From Bacillus swezeyi (GTDB lineage Bacteria > Bacillota > Bacilli > Bacillales > Bacillaceae), in contig NZ_MRBK01000002.1 of the NCBI RefSeq assembly GCF_001969815.1, forward strand, positions 21,369 through 85,368: DNA of 64,000 nucleotides. Direction: 5' to 3'. Below are positions 45,961 to 54,956 of the stretch, in pieces (the first letter of the stretch is position 1; each line of letters begins with the position of its first letter). Under the pieces are notes generated by a model, which searched no databases, was not told the origin of the DNA, and saw only the letters and a list, made by a program, of their open reading frames with translations. A program made the translations under genes and the position numbers.

Positions 45961-46947
45961 TTAAGCTAAAAAACCGCCCGCTTTCATCATCTCTTTCACT
46001 TCATCTTTTGAAATTAATAGGTCTTTTGAGCTTAACTTTTCAGTTTTTAAAGGCTCACACCCGGCGTAATGTGCGTATAGTTCCGGAATATTGACCGTAG
46101 GAAGCACAACTGAAAGATCCTCCGTAAATGAAACAGCATGCTGGCGCTCATGAGACGAAATCAGCAGTTCATGAAGTTTTTCACCCGGTCTTACTCCGCT
46201 TTCCATGATAGAAGTGCCGCTGTTTCCGTATATGTCAATCAGAACCTCGGCCATGTCTAATATTTTGCAAGCCGGCGAATTCATGATGAAAATTTCTCCG
46301 CCTTTTCCATGAACCGCAGCTTTTAATAGCAACTGAATCGTTTTTTCCTTTGTTAAAAAGAAGCGGGTCATTCTCTTATCCGTGATGGTCACTTGGTTCT
46401 TTTGGCTGATTTGATCTTTAAAAAGCTGGAGAACGCTTCCGCTGCTTCCAAGCACATTTCCTCCTCTTACACAAATAAAGGCCGTTTCTCCATACAGCTG
46501 GTTCGCATAAACGATCAGCTTTTCACCGATCGCCTTTGTCATTCCGTAAAAATTAACAGGGTCTGCCGCTTTGTCAGTCGATACGTTGATCACTTTTTGC
46601 ACATTATTTTCGATGGCTGCTTCGATAACGTTTTCTGTCCCTGCTACATTGGTTTTCAAGGCTTCAAGCGGCTGTTCCTCACAAACCGGTACATGTTTCA
46701 GCGCGGCTAAATGAAATACGTAATCGACTCCTTTAAGCCCTGAATTAAGGGCTTTTCGATCGCGGATATCACCGATGAAAAATGTGAGCCTCGGATCTTC
46801 AATCTCCCTTCTCATTTGAACCTGTCTTTCTTCATTCCTGGAAAACACCGTGATTTTTTTAGGGTTTAAGGATAGCAGCTGAAGGATGAGTTCATGGCCC
46901 CAAGATCCTGTTCCCCCAGTAATAAAAATTGTTTTATTCTCAAACAT
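45961..46947 (-). CDS. UDP-GlcNAc 4,6-dehydratase (PseB/CapD-type SDR)
   Basis: This 328-residue extended SDR has the NAD(P)-binding TGGTGSWGHEL and the acidic/basic pair in FSRNEERQ. The catalytic region includes NVSTDKAADPVNFYGMTKAIGEKL (Tyr-x3-Lys). C-terminal motifs typical of inverting dehydratases are FFLTKEKTIQLLLKA and MESGVRPGEKLHELL. It makes UDP-4-keto-6-deoxy sugars used in polysaccharide or glycoprotein synthesis. ATG 46947 with SD GAAGGAGG is used. It is in a four-gene minus-strand cluster with a GT4 enzyme. Confidence 0.88.
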   Translation of the reverse strand: MFENKTIFITGGTGSWGHELILQLLSLNPKKITVFSRNEERQVQMRREIEDPRLTFFIGDIRDRKALNSGLKGVDYVFHLAALKHVPVCEEQPLEALKTNVAGTENVIEAAIENNVQKVINVSTDKAADPVNFYGMTKAIGEKLIVYANQLYGETAFICVRGGNVLGSSGSVLQLFKDQISQKNQVTITDKRMTRFFLTKEKTIQLLLKAAVHGKGGEIFIMNSPACKILDMAEVLIDIYGNSGTSIMESGVRPGEKLHELLISSHERQHAVSFTEDLSVVLPTVNIPELYAHYAGCEPLKTEKLSSKDLLISKDEVKEMMKAGGFLA

Positions 46948-46988
46948 CCCTTTTCCTCCTTCAGTAAACATCGGATGGAAATATATTG

Positions 46989-47627
46989 CTATCCGATTTT
47001 GACTCCTTCAAGCATCGATGTCCACAAATCATTATTTGATTCCCATATTTCTTTATCAGGTAATTCAACAGCGCAAACTTTCTGCAAAGGCCAATTCTTT
47101 TCGACAATGCCCGTGACGTTAGAATGCCGCACCAGAAGGACATGGAAGTCATGCTGAACCAAATCTGATAAAATGCGTTCAAGTTCCTGCGCTTCTACTA
47201 AACTGCCTTCTGTTCTGACAAATAACAGTCGGCTGCCTGTTGACATTTTTTCTAAAAAACGATTAATTCTTCTGTTGAATTTCTCCATTACAGCAGGATA
47301 AGTTGCCAAATGGTCAAGTGTATTTTCTTCTGCATCAAAATCATGGACGGAGCCAATGTTATAAAAGTCGTCCACTACATAAATAGTAGAACCCTCTTTT
47401 TTTTCTCCAGTATTATAGCCGATTATTCTGAGGTTCTTCGGATCCATAAAACCTGCAAACCTATTTTGAAGAAGGCGGTTAAGATCTGTGAGGGAATGAA
47501 TACTCACCCAGTCGAGAGGACCTGCAAACGGCCTTAAATTATTTTTTCTCAGTTGTATGGCCGCCAAACAAAGATGTCCTAAGCTGAAAACGGCATCATA
47601 ATGGCCTTCTATGACTTTTAAATTCAT
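46989..47627 (-). CDS. DUF1796 papain-like putative cysteine peptidase
   Basis: This 212-residue protein has the DUF1796 start pattern YDAVFSLGHLCLAAIQLRK and RPFAGPLDWV. The conserved Cys of SLGxxC is present, followed by FYNIGSVHDFDAEE and RLLFVRTEG. Proteins with this domain occur in glycan and spore-surface clusters; the peptidase activity is a fold prediction only. Its start has a weak SD (TTAGGAAC). It lies 41 bases upstream of the dehydratase and probably shares its transcript. Confidence 0.82.
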   Translation of the reverse strand: MNLKVIEGHYDAVFSLGHLCLAAIQLRKNNLRPFAGPLDWVSIHSLTDLNRLLQNRFAGFMDPKNLRIIGYNTGEKKEGSTIYVVDDFYNIGSVHDFDAEENTLDHLATYPAVMEKFNRRINRFLEKMSTGSRLLFVRTEGSLVEAQELERILSDLVQHDFHVLLVRHSNVTGIVEKNWPLQKVCAVELPDKEIWESNNDLWTSMLEGVKIG

Positions 47628-47812
47628 GTTCCTAACACCCCGTTATCCCTCCTATTAAAACTAGCTTTGATTCCGTTAATAGGGAAATTTGAAGCAAAGC
47701 TCTACTTTTTAGTATTGTATGCCGCATGCGCGGGAAAGGTAAAAGACAGCCACCTATTCCTTCATGATTTGAAAGAGAAATAGCGGAAAATGAGAATAAT
47801 AGGATAAAATAA

Positions 47813-47835
47813 AAGCCTTCGATTTTCGAAGGCTT
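47813..47835 (-). terminator. Terminator after the 168-residue gene
   Basis: AAGCCTTCGA (47813-47822) with TCGAAGGCTT (47826-47835) and a U run on the minus strand. It separates the GT/168-residue pair from the DUF1796/dehydratase pair. Confidence 0.85.
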
Positions 47836-47851
47836 ATCATAACTTAATGTT

Positions 47852-48358
47852 TTAAATGTTTTGGTGTTCCTCTCTATTGCCCTCTGCTGCTTGCAGAATT
47901 TTTACTGTTTCAGTATTGGCAAGAGTATGATCTTCAGGTAATGATTCTTTAAGCGTCTTTAAAACATCTTGATTTAAACTTTGATTAATTTTCGTTTCTT
48001 CAGATTCGGTTAAAACGGCATCTGTAGGCAATGATGCTATGATTTCTTCTAAATCTTCACGATCCATATTACCTGAGGCTGCTGCTGTTTGAATATCCTT
48101 TAAAATCCTCTCATTACTCTCCAAAAGAACACTGTTCATATCATTAAAGATGGAAGATAAATCTGTCAATAAAGGCTTAATGCTGTCGTCAACATCTCCT
48201 AAATCCGGTTCTTCCGTGGAAACCAAAGAGCTGTCCTGTGGTTGCTTTACCCTTTCTTCAGCCAATTCGAAAAGCATTTCCAAATACTTCGCCCACCAAT
48301 CTGCATCCATTTCTTTATTTAAAGTCTCGAGCAAATGATTGATAATTTGATTTTTCAT
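47852..48358 (-). CDS. Acidic coiled-coil-like protein, unknown function
   Basis: This 168-residue protein is strongly acidic and mostly helical, with no membrane segment or known motif (MKNQIINHLLETLNKE, WWAKYLEMLFELAEERV). SD AAGGAG precedes ATG 48358, 13 bases after the glycosyltransferase stop, so the two genes are cotranscribed. It may be a scaffold or partner of the glycosyltransferase. I do not recognise the family. Confidence 0.7.
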   Translation of the reverse strand: MKNQIINHLLETLNKEMDADWWAKYLEMLFELAEERVKQPQDSSLVSTEEPDLGDVDDSIKPLLTDLSSIFNDMNSVLLESNERILKDIQTAAASGNMDREDLEEIIASLPTDAVLTESEETKINQSLNQDVLKTLKESLPEDHTLANTETVKILQAAEGNREEHQNI

Positions 48359-48371
48359 TTGACCTCACTCC

Positions 48372-49577
48372 TTAATACTTATTCGTATTTTGATAAACAT
48401 CGAGGACATTTCTGACAGCTTGATCCATATCCCAATGTTTCTTGGCAAACTCACTGGCGTTTGCTCCTAATGTTGTTCTATAATCATCATCTTCCAGTAA
48501 GCAGCCTAGCAAATGTGCTAAAGCATTCTCATCCCCTTTAGGCGCGATAAGACCAGTCACTTCATGATTCACCATTTCAGGCAGGCCTCCGGCATCACTA
48601 ACAATAACAGGAACCCCGGCAATTTGTGCTTCAATTACAGATAAAGGCTGATTATCCAATAGACTCGGAAGAACATACATATCGGCAAGGGACAGTAGAT
48701 AAGGTACATCATCACGATTTTTCAGAAAGACGACGTCATCTGAAAGACCAAGCTGGTCACTTAGAATTCTAAGCCCTGCGAGCTTCTCCCCTTCCCCTAC
48801 AATCCAGCATACCCAGTCATTCCGAGTGTTTTTTAACTGGCCCAGCGCTGACAGTAAATGATGAACACCCTTGTTTTCAATAAGCCTTCCGGTAAATAGA
48901 ATGACTTTTTTGTCTGTCTGAGGCACTTCCGCTGTTTTTGTGTTCATCCGTTTTATAAAACCTTCAATATCATATCCGTACTGCATGACGCGGACTTGCC
49001 GCTTAGGAACCGAAAATTCTCCCGTTAAAATGTTCTTTAGCCAATTGTTGGCGACAATTGTCGTATCCGCTGATGTGGCACCCTTTTGTTCAAGATGGTC
49101 AAAATATGCTCTTGCCATATGAGGTGTGGAGGATTTGTGGATCGTTTTAAGCTGGTCCCTGATTTCGTAAGCGACATTACCGTGAAGTGTTGTGACAAGT
49201 GCCGTATTTTTGGGAAGCACCCTTTTGAGGCTTGTGCTAGAGATGACATCTTGCGCATGAATCAGATCATATTTTTCTAAGCCTAAATAAGCGGCTGCCA
49301 GCTCATAAACACAACGCTGAATCTCGGTATAATTGACCAATTGATTTACTTGAATTTCTGGAATATCCTTCATGATTGTATTTACCAAAGGAAGGAGCTG
49401 ATCTGTTTCTATGCTGCGATTTTCATTCACAATATGAACAATGCTGTTGTCGTCCCCAAATCCGAGTAAATCTACTTCATGTCCTAATGACTCAAGTTTT
49501 TCTTTCAGTTGGACCATATATGTCCATACACCACCTACATGGGGTATATTCCAATAAGTGGCAAGAAGTATTTTCAT
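48372..49577 (-). CDS. GT4-family glycosyltransferase
   Basis: This 401-residue retaining glycosyltransferase of the GT-B fold opens with KILLATYWNIPHVGGVWTYM. It has LFTGRLIENKGVHHLLSALG and the E-x7-E nucleotide-sugar motif in LSVIEAQIAGVPVIVSDAGG. It resembles B. subtilis YtcC, which acts on spore coat polysaccharide. ATG 49577 is chosen (SD AAGGGAG) over the Met two codons upstream. It leads the minus-strand glycan cluster. Confidence 0.88.
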   Translation of the reverse strand: MKILLATYWNIPHVGGVWTYMVQLKEKLESLGHEVDLLGFGDDNSIVHIVNENRSIETDQLLPLVNTIMKDIPEIQVNQLVNYTEIQRCVYELAAAYLGLEKYDLIHAQDVISSTSLKRVLPKNTALVTTLHGNVAYEIRDQLKTIHKSSTPHMARAYFDHLEQKGATSADTTIVANNWLKNILTGEFSVPKRQVRVMQYGYDIEGFIKRMNTKTAEVPQTDKKVILFTGRLIENKGVHHLLSALGQLKNTRNDWVCWIVGEGEKLAGLRILSDQLGLSDDVVFLKNRDDVPYLLSLADMYVLPSLLDNQPLSVIEAQIAGVPVIVSDAGGLPEMVNHEVTGLIAPKGDENALAHLLGCLLEDDDYRTTLGANASEFAKKHWDMDQAVRNVLDVYQNTNKY

Positions 49578-49710
49578 ATGCATCTCCCTTTTTCATTTCT
49601 TTTAAAATGCTCTAATTATGTATATTTACTATCTCTATATCTTGTGTAGACGATTATCTATTTTTAAGCGCAATATTTTTTAAGGAAGAAAATGTTTTGC
49701 AGATGAGAAG

Positions 49711-49748
49711 GCAAAAAAAAAGCCGGCGACGTTTTTCGCGCGGCTTTT
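49711..49748. terminator. Terminator after yozB
   Basis: On the minus strand AAGCCGCGCG pairs with CGTCGCCGGCTT (imperfect) around AAAAA, followed by a long U run (A run 49711-49721 on the forward strand). Confidence 0.7.
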
Positions 49749-49755
49749 TCATTTT

Positions 49756-50289
49756 TTAATAGTAAGGCGAAATCATCATATAAACGAGAACACCTGTCAG
49801 GCTGACATACAGCCATAGCGGCATCGTCCAGCGGGCAATCTTGCGGTGGCGTTCAACCTGCATGCTCAAGCCCCGGAACAAAGTAAATAATGCGAGCGGA
49901 ACGATCAAAGCCGACAGCACAATGTGTGTGATCAGGATAAAAAAGTAGATCGGCCTTATGATCCCTTCTCCTCCAAAATGAGTGTCAGGCATCAGCGAAT
50001 GATACGTCAGGTATGAAACAAGAAAGATTGTCGTCGTGGTAAAAGCGGCAAAAATAAACCGTTTGTGCGCTTTAATATTTTTTTGCTTGATCATGATCAG
50101 CGCGGCAACTAAAAAAATAAATGTAAAACTATTGCAGACCGCGTTGAGCAGAGGCAAAAAAGTCAAGTCCAAGTGGGCAAACTTGTCGCTTTTCGGCATG
50201 AAAAACAGCAGCGCGATGACGCCGTTGATGATGAGCGTCAAAGCAACAACGATGCCTGTATAGTTTTTATTTTTTTCTGTATGACTCAT
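49756..50289 (-). CDS. yozB: YozB/CtaM-like DUF420 membrane protein
   Basis: This 177-residue protein has about five helices and matches DUF420: His-rich positions in KAHKRFIFAAF, YLTYHSL, ILITHIVLSAL, and VERHRKIARWTMPLWLYVSLTG. B. subtilis YozB has about the same length. DUF420/CtaM proteins are needed for haem-copper oxidase assembly; here that is by homology. SD AGGAGAG precedes ATG 50289. Confidence 0.85.
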   Translation of the reverse strand: MSHTEKNKNYTGIVVALTLIINGVIALLFFMPKSDKFAHLDLTFLPLLNAVCNSFTFIFLVAALIMIKQKNIKAHKRFIFAAFTTTTIFLVSYLTYHSLMPDTHFGGEGIIRPIYFFILITHIVLSALIVPLALFTLFRGLSMQVERHRKIARWTMPLWLYVSLTGVLVYMMISPYY

Positions 50290-50398
50290 AGTGAATAATC
50301 TCTCCTATTGTGCAAGCTATCCAAATCGTATGCAAATTTAAGAGGAATGTCAACGTTTTCGCTCTGTTCGTCAGAATTTAGACATAGAATAGACAAAA

Positions 50399-50430
50399 AT
50401 CCCCTCCAAGTAAAAACCTGGAGAGGATCA
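50399..50430 (-). terminator. Terminator after the lipoprotein gene
   Basis: ATCCCCTCCA (50399-50408) pairs with TGGAGAGGAT (about 50421-50430), with one mismatch. A U run from AAAAA lies on its left. Confidence 0.7.
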
Positions 50431-50442
50431 AGGGTCAAAATC

Positions 50443-51423
50443 CTAGAAATTCATTGCGTCAGCTGCCATCAGGCTCTGTAATTCATCTTCTGTCACAATA
50501 TCTTCTTTTTTCGGTTTGTGATCGAATGTCACGTCACCGTCAATATTTTTGTAAGTCGTTGATGTCGTGATGCCGAATGATTGAGGCGCTTTTTCACTGT
50601 CAACTCCTATTGAGATATCCGCATTTTCAGTCAAAAGGTTTTCTTTGTCATCAATTGTTGATGTCACATCAAATTTCTTGAACGTGATATCTTTCAATCC
50701 ATCTTTAATCTTGTCGAGCTCTTGTTTCGGAACCGCTTCTCCTGTAGCATCTCCTGCGATCTCGATGAACTTGACAACCGCTGCTTTGATTTCTTTGTCG
50801 CTAAAGCTGAATGCGACTTTCTGTTTAGCGCCCTGCTCTTTTTCTTTATCTGTCAAGTCTGCCTTTTCAAATTTATCTGCCGGCAGGTTGTCCGCAGCTT
50901 TTTGGATGGATTCCATCACTTGTTTTTGAATTTCTTCCGTATCTTTTGAAGAAGATTTGTCTTCATCAAGCGGGAATTCAAGATATTTTCCTTTCACACT
51001 GTCAAAATTCATGCCGGCTGTTCCAAGGAAAATACCGAAGCTGTCTAGCACACTGTCAATTTTGATATAGCCGACTTGTTTCTTTTCGTCCATATAAACC
51101 GGAATGTCGAAATCAAACGACATATTTTGAACTTTGAGCTGAGCTTTAATCACAGCTTCTGACTGTTTTGTTTTCGCATCTGTTTTTCCGCTGATTGTGA
51201 TGTTGGCATTGTTTAGCATGTCAGCGATTTGCTTATCCTCAGCTCCCAGATTGGAAGCATCTACTTTCAATCCGATATCACTCGAAAATTCGTATGAATC
51301 CGCAGCAAGAAGCTTTTTATAAGCAGCTGCGTATGATCCTTTTGGATCAGCCTGCTGACACGCAGCCAATGCTAGAACAAAAGCTGACAGCAGCAAAAAT
51401 AGAAACCAATTTTTTTTCTTCAA
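50443..51423 (-). CDS. Secreted lipoprotein, repeat-rich, unknown function
   Basis: This 326-residue protein has a type II signal peptide with lipobox ALAACQQ, so Cys-21 is the likely lipid anchor. The body is Lys/Asp/Glu-rich with beta-like stretches: VQNMSFDFDIPVYMDEKK, KVAFSFSDKEIKAAVVKFIE, and ITFKKFDVTSTIDDKE. It resembles lipoproteins of the YceI/LppX-like kind only loosely. It lies where B. subtilis has yocB, and I cannot confirm identity. The SD is AAAGGAGCG before ATG 51423. Confidence 0.75.
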   Translation of the reverse strand: MKKKNWFLFLLLSAFVLALAACQQADPKGSYAAAYKKLLAADSYEFSSDIGLKVDASNLGAEDKQIADMLNNANITISGKTDAKTKQSEAVIKAQLKVQNMSFDFDIPVYMDEKKQVGYIKIDSVLDSFGIFLGTAGMNFDSVKGKYLEFPLDEDKSSSKDTEEIQKQVMESIQKAADNLPADKFEKADLTDKEKEQGAKQKVAFSFSDKEIKAAVVKFIEIAGDATGEAVPKQELDKIKDGLKDITFKKFDVTSTIDDKENLLTENADISIGVDSEKAPQSFGITTSTTYKNIDGDVTFDHKPKKEDIVTEDELQSLMAADAMNF

Positions 51424-51588
51424 AATGAAACGCTCCTTTTGTCATATTTTTTTCTGGGTTTAAGAGGATATAAAGTCATGTATCCCAGTGATTTTCACCA
51501 GAAGTCATAAGCATTCTATCATAAAAAAAATAATAGAATGTGAAAATTTTGCTTAAAATTACATTAAAATTTATTTTTAGAGATCGAT

Positions 51589-51617
51589 TTGCAAATTCAT
51601 ATTCTTTCTACTATAAT
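51589..51617 (+). promoter_or_regulatory. Sigma-A promoter of yocC
   Basis: TTGCAA, 17-base spacer, perfect TATAAT, predicted start about 51624; the yocC ATG follows at 51656 behind SD AAAGGAG. Confidence 0.7.
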
Positions 51618-51655
51618 CGAAAACTGTATGTTTTTTATGGAAAGGAGCATATTTT

Positions 51656-52165
51656 ATGTTAACAGAAGAAGAATTGCAGAAAGACAGCTCCGACTTGCAG
51701 AAGGAATTGAATGACCTGCAATTTCAGCTGTTTCGGATGCGAGAAAATATGAAGGATATTTCAAAAGATTCGCGGGTGCTCGGCATTGATCAATCGAAAG
51801 ATGATGAATGGATGATCGTCCATTCGATTGATGATGGCCGGACATGCAAGATCATGCTCAGCGACTGCCAGTCGCCATATCGCGGCAGATGCGATTTTTC
51901 GCTCGTGGCCTCCTACAGCGCAGAAGAACGAGCGATTCATATTGGGGATATTAAAGGACCGGCAGGCTATGGCTACGGTTCCATCTGTATGAAGTATTTA
52001 AAAGAAAAAGCCCGTGAACATAACATCCCAGTCATTACCGGAGACATCGCCGAACGGGATTGGGATCATGTAAACCGCTTAATTCATTTTTATGAAAAGC
52101 ATCATTTTGATGTCACGATTGATCCTGACGCCAAATCAGGAGAAATTCAATGGTATGATGTTTAA
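51656..52165 (+). CDS. yocC: YocC-like protein with acetyltransferase-like C-terminal part
   Basis: This 169-residue protein has an N-terminal coiled coil (about residues 1-35, DLQKELNDLQFQLFRMRE). The domain after it has a GNAT-like glycine loop and helix (GYGYGSICMKYLKEKAREHN, then FYEKHHFDV). The usual RGxGxG acetyl-CoA loop is only roughly present, so catalysis is doubtful. Position and length match B. subtilis yocC. It is followed by yocD at once, and both read rightward from one sigma-A promoter. Confidence 0.78.
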   Translation: MLTEEELQKDSSDLQKELNDLQFQLFRMRENMKDISKDSRVLGIDQSKDDEWMIVHSIDDGRTCKIMLSDCQSPYRGRCDFSLVASYSAEERAIHIGDIKGPAGYGYGSICMKYLKEKAREHNIPVITGDIAERDWDHVNRLIHFYEKHHFDVTIDPDAKSGEIQWYDV

Positions 52166-52218
52166 ATGATGGCCGATTTATGATGAAATGGAAGGAAACA
52201 GACAAGCAGGTGAAGCAT

Positions 52219-53184
52219 ATGTATCCTTCCAGATTAAAACCCGGCGATCAAATCAGAGTGGTCGCCCCTTCAAGAAGCATGTCCCTTTTAAAGACAGAGC
52301 AAATAGAACAAGCAAAAATGGTTCTCGAACGTCTTGGGTTTCATGTCTCATTTTCAGCCCATGCAGAAGAGATTGATGCGTTTGCCTCTTCCAGCATTGA
52401 ATCCAGAGTCAACGATCTTCATGAAGCATTTTCAGACCCGGAAGTCAAAGCGATTTTGGGTGTCCTTGGCGGTTATAACAGCAATCAGCTTCTGACCCAT
52501 TTGGATTACAGGGCTGATCAAGTCCAACCTAAGATCTTCTGCGGTTTTTCGGATATGACCGCCCTCGCCTCGGCAATATATCAAAAGACAGGCCTTGTCA
52601 CCTATTCTGGTCCTCATTTTTCCAGTTTTTCAATGAAACAGGGCTTGAACTATACGAAAGATTATTTTTTAAAGTGTATCTATTCAGACAGTCCGTTCGA
52701 AATTGAACCATCTGAATGGCGGTGCGATGAAATCTGGACAAAAGAACAGCCGCAGCTCAATGACGGCCCGATTGTGATCAATGAAGGTGCAGCAGACGGC
52801 AAGATCCTCGGAGGAAATTGATGTACACTCAACCTTCTTCAAGGAACGGAATATTTCCCTGATTTAAAAGACGCTGTTTTGTTTGTGGAAGATGACTGGG
52901 AATCTTCGGCGGCTTTTTTTGACCGGGATTTGCAGTCATTGCTTCAGCTTCACGATTTTTCTTTTGTTAAAGCAGTTGTCATTGGCCGCTTTCAGCAAGC
53001 ATCCGGCGTGTAGATCGGCCTGCTCAAAAAAATCATTCAAACCAAAAAAGAACTTTCTTCAATACCAGTCATCGCAAATATCGATTTTGGCCACACAATT
53101 CCGTTTTTTACATTTCCAATCGGAGGACGTTGTCGGATCGTTGCACGAAAAGGCAAAGTCCGCCTTCATATCACGAAACATTAA
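52219..53184 (+). pseudogene. yocD: YocD-like LD-carboxypeptidase (peptidase S66) with two in-frame stops
   Basis: The frame is continuous from ATG 52219 to TAA 53182-53184 (about 321 codons). Two internal stops break it: TGA at 52819-52821, where GGN is followed by LCTLNLLQGT-like sequence, and TAG at 53011-53013 after ASGV. The S66 features remain on both sides: the nucleophile region CGFSDMTAL, VLFVEDDWES (acidic partner) and NIDFGHTIP (His). The enzyme would cut LD-peptide bonds of recycled muropeptides. No frame change occurs, so point mutations or two sequencing errors are the only lesions. Confidence 0.85.
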
Positions 53185-53211
53185 AGGCAGAGGCTTTAGT
53201 CCTCTGCCTTT
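53183..53211. terminator. Bidirectional terminator between yocD and the symporter gene
   Basis: AAAGGCAGAGG (53183-53193) with CCTCTGCCTTT (53201-53211), 7-base loop, T run on the right. Confidence 0.85.
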
Positions 53212-53216
53212 CTTCT

Positions 53217-54815
53217 TTATTGAGCAAGCCCCCATGGAGAAAATAAAAGATAAATACCAGCCATTAAGCAAATGACCAAAATAGAGGACAGTTTTGCATG
53301 CTTCCACGGCTGCAGATCAACACGGGCGTTTCTTTCAAGCTTAAACTCCCGGGCCCGCGGCCGAATCTTGCCGATGAATAGCATAAGCAGCACCGAAAAC
53401 GGAAATAAAACGGCTAAAATATATAAGAAATGGATATGGCCAAAGAAAACTTTTGAAACGGTATACAGAGCAATATGTGCGGGAATGGCCCATTTCACGG
53501 CTAATGCCGGCACTTTTTTTGAGCAGAATCCGACGACGACGGCCGCTAAAACTGGCACATTGAAAAACCCGAACATCTCCTGCAGATAATTATAAAGCCC
53601 TGACGGCGCAAACAAAATAAAAGGCGCGATGATAATAGATACGGCCGCGAGCACAACGACAAATACCCTGCCTGTTGTGACAAGCTCTTCATCTTTCGCA
53701 TCCGGCTTATAAATCGGCTTGTATAAGTCCAATGTGAACAATGTAATCGTACTGTTGAGCGCCCCGTTAAACGAGCTGAGAATTGCGCCGAATAAAATAG
53801 CGGCAAAAACTCCGACAAGTGCGGTCGGCATCAAATCTACAATCAGCTTGGGATAGACGGTATCGGGATTGGCTATGTTTCCCCCATATAGGTGGAAAGC
53901 GATAACACCCGGAAGGACGAGATAAAACACGCCGATCGTCTTAAAAACCCCGGCCAGCAAAGCCCCTTTTTGCCCTTCCGCCAAATTCTTGGCTCCGAGC
54001 GCCCGCTGAACGATCGACTGATTGACTGCCCAATAAAACAAATTGTTAACCAAGAGACCGGTCAAAATCGCCGGCCAGGGAACTTCTGCAGAGTTGTCCG
54101 CTGTTATGGCATTCAGCTTTTCTTTATGGACACTGGTCAGCTCCGTATAGCCGTTCAGCAGACTGCCGTCCCCTATTGCCATGAGCCCAAGCACAAATAT
54201 GAACAGCCCGCCGAGAATTAAACCGATGCCATATATGGCATCAGCGGATACCGCAGCTTTAAGTCCGCCGAAAAATATGTAACAGCAGCTGGCAGAACCG
54301 ATGAACAGCGAAATCAAAAATACTGTTGTAAACGTATTGGTTCCTAGCACGGAAGATATGCTGAATACTTGATCCAAAACGAGGGCTCCAGAGTATAAGA
54401 CCGTCGGCAGAAAAGATGTCGCATAGCCTAATAATAAGAGGATTGAGACAATTTGCCGCGTCCTTTGATCATATCGTTTTTCAAGAAAGTCGGGTATTGT
54501 CGAAACCCCGGAGCTGAGATATCGCGGCAAAAACACGAACGCCAGCATGATGAGCGCAATCGGAGCTGTGACCTCCCAGGCCATCGCACTCATCGTTCCA
54601 GAATAGCTTTGCCCGTTTAATCCAACCATTTGTTCTGTCGATAAATTGGTCAATAGCAAAGAGCTTCCGATATAAAGAGCGGTCAAACTGCGGCCGCCGA
54701 GAAAATATCCGTCTGAGGTTTTCAAATTAATATCTTTCGTCCTCAGACAAGAAAAAATAAAGATACCTGCATTGATCAGTAAGAAAGTGATGACAATCCA
54801 CAGCAAAACTTCCAC
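53217..54815 (-). CDS. Sodium:solute symporter (SSS family)
   Basis: This 532-residue polytopic protein has about 14 helices. The SSS signature region spans FFGGLKAAVSADAIYGIGLIL and the earlier TSDGYFLGGRSLTALYIGSS with LLLTNLSTEQMVGLNGQSY. The family includes galactose, glucose and YidK-like carriers; the substrate is not clear. The start is uncertain: GTG 54815 has SD AAAGGAG too close (2 bases), while TTG 54806 has it at 11. The gene sits where B. subtilis carries the des desaturase operon. Confidence 0.87.
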   Translation of the reverse strand: MEVLLWIVITFLLINAGIFIFSCLRTKDINLKTSDGYFLGGRSLTALYIGSSLLLTNLSTEQMVGLNGQSYSGTMSAMAWEVTAPIALIMLAFVFLPRYLSSGVSTIPDFLEKRYDQRTRQIVSILLLLGYATSFLPTVLYSGALVLDQVFSISSVLGTNTFTTVFLISLFIGSASCCYIFFGGLKAAVSADAIYGIGLILGGLFIFVLGLMAIGDGSLLNGYTELTSVHKEKLNAITADNSAEVPWPAILTGLLVNNLFYWAVNQSIVQRALGAKNLAEGQKGALLAGVFKTIGVFYLVLPGVIAFHLYGGNIANPDTVYPKLIVDLMPTALVGVFAAILFGAILSSFNGALNSTITLFTLDLYKPIYKPDAKDEELVTTGRVFVVVLAAVSIIIAPFILFAPSGLYNYLQEMFGFFNVPVLAAVVVGFCSKKVPALAVKWAIPAHIALYTVSKVFFGHIHFLYILAVLFPFSVLLMLFIGKIRPRAREFKLERNARVDLQPWKHAKLSSILVICLMAGIYLLFSPWGLAQ

Positions 54816-54901
54816 ATCTCCTTTGATCAGCTTTTGATGGGTTTATCTATTCAACTACCCATTTGCCAATCTGAAAAAACATAACAAGTGTGATGCATAA
54901 T

Positions 54902-54937
54902 AAAAAAAGACACTGGCCATGTCCTATGCTCAGTGTC
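54902..54937 (-). terminator. Terminator after yocH
   Basis: Forward-strand GACACTG (54909-54915) with CAGTGTC (54931-54937) and an A run at 54902-54908 that is the U tract on the minus strand. Confidence 0.8.
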
Positions 54938-54956
54938 CTTGCAAATCATCAATCTA

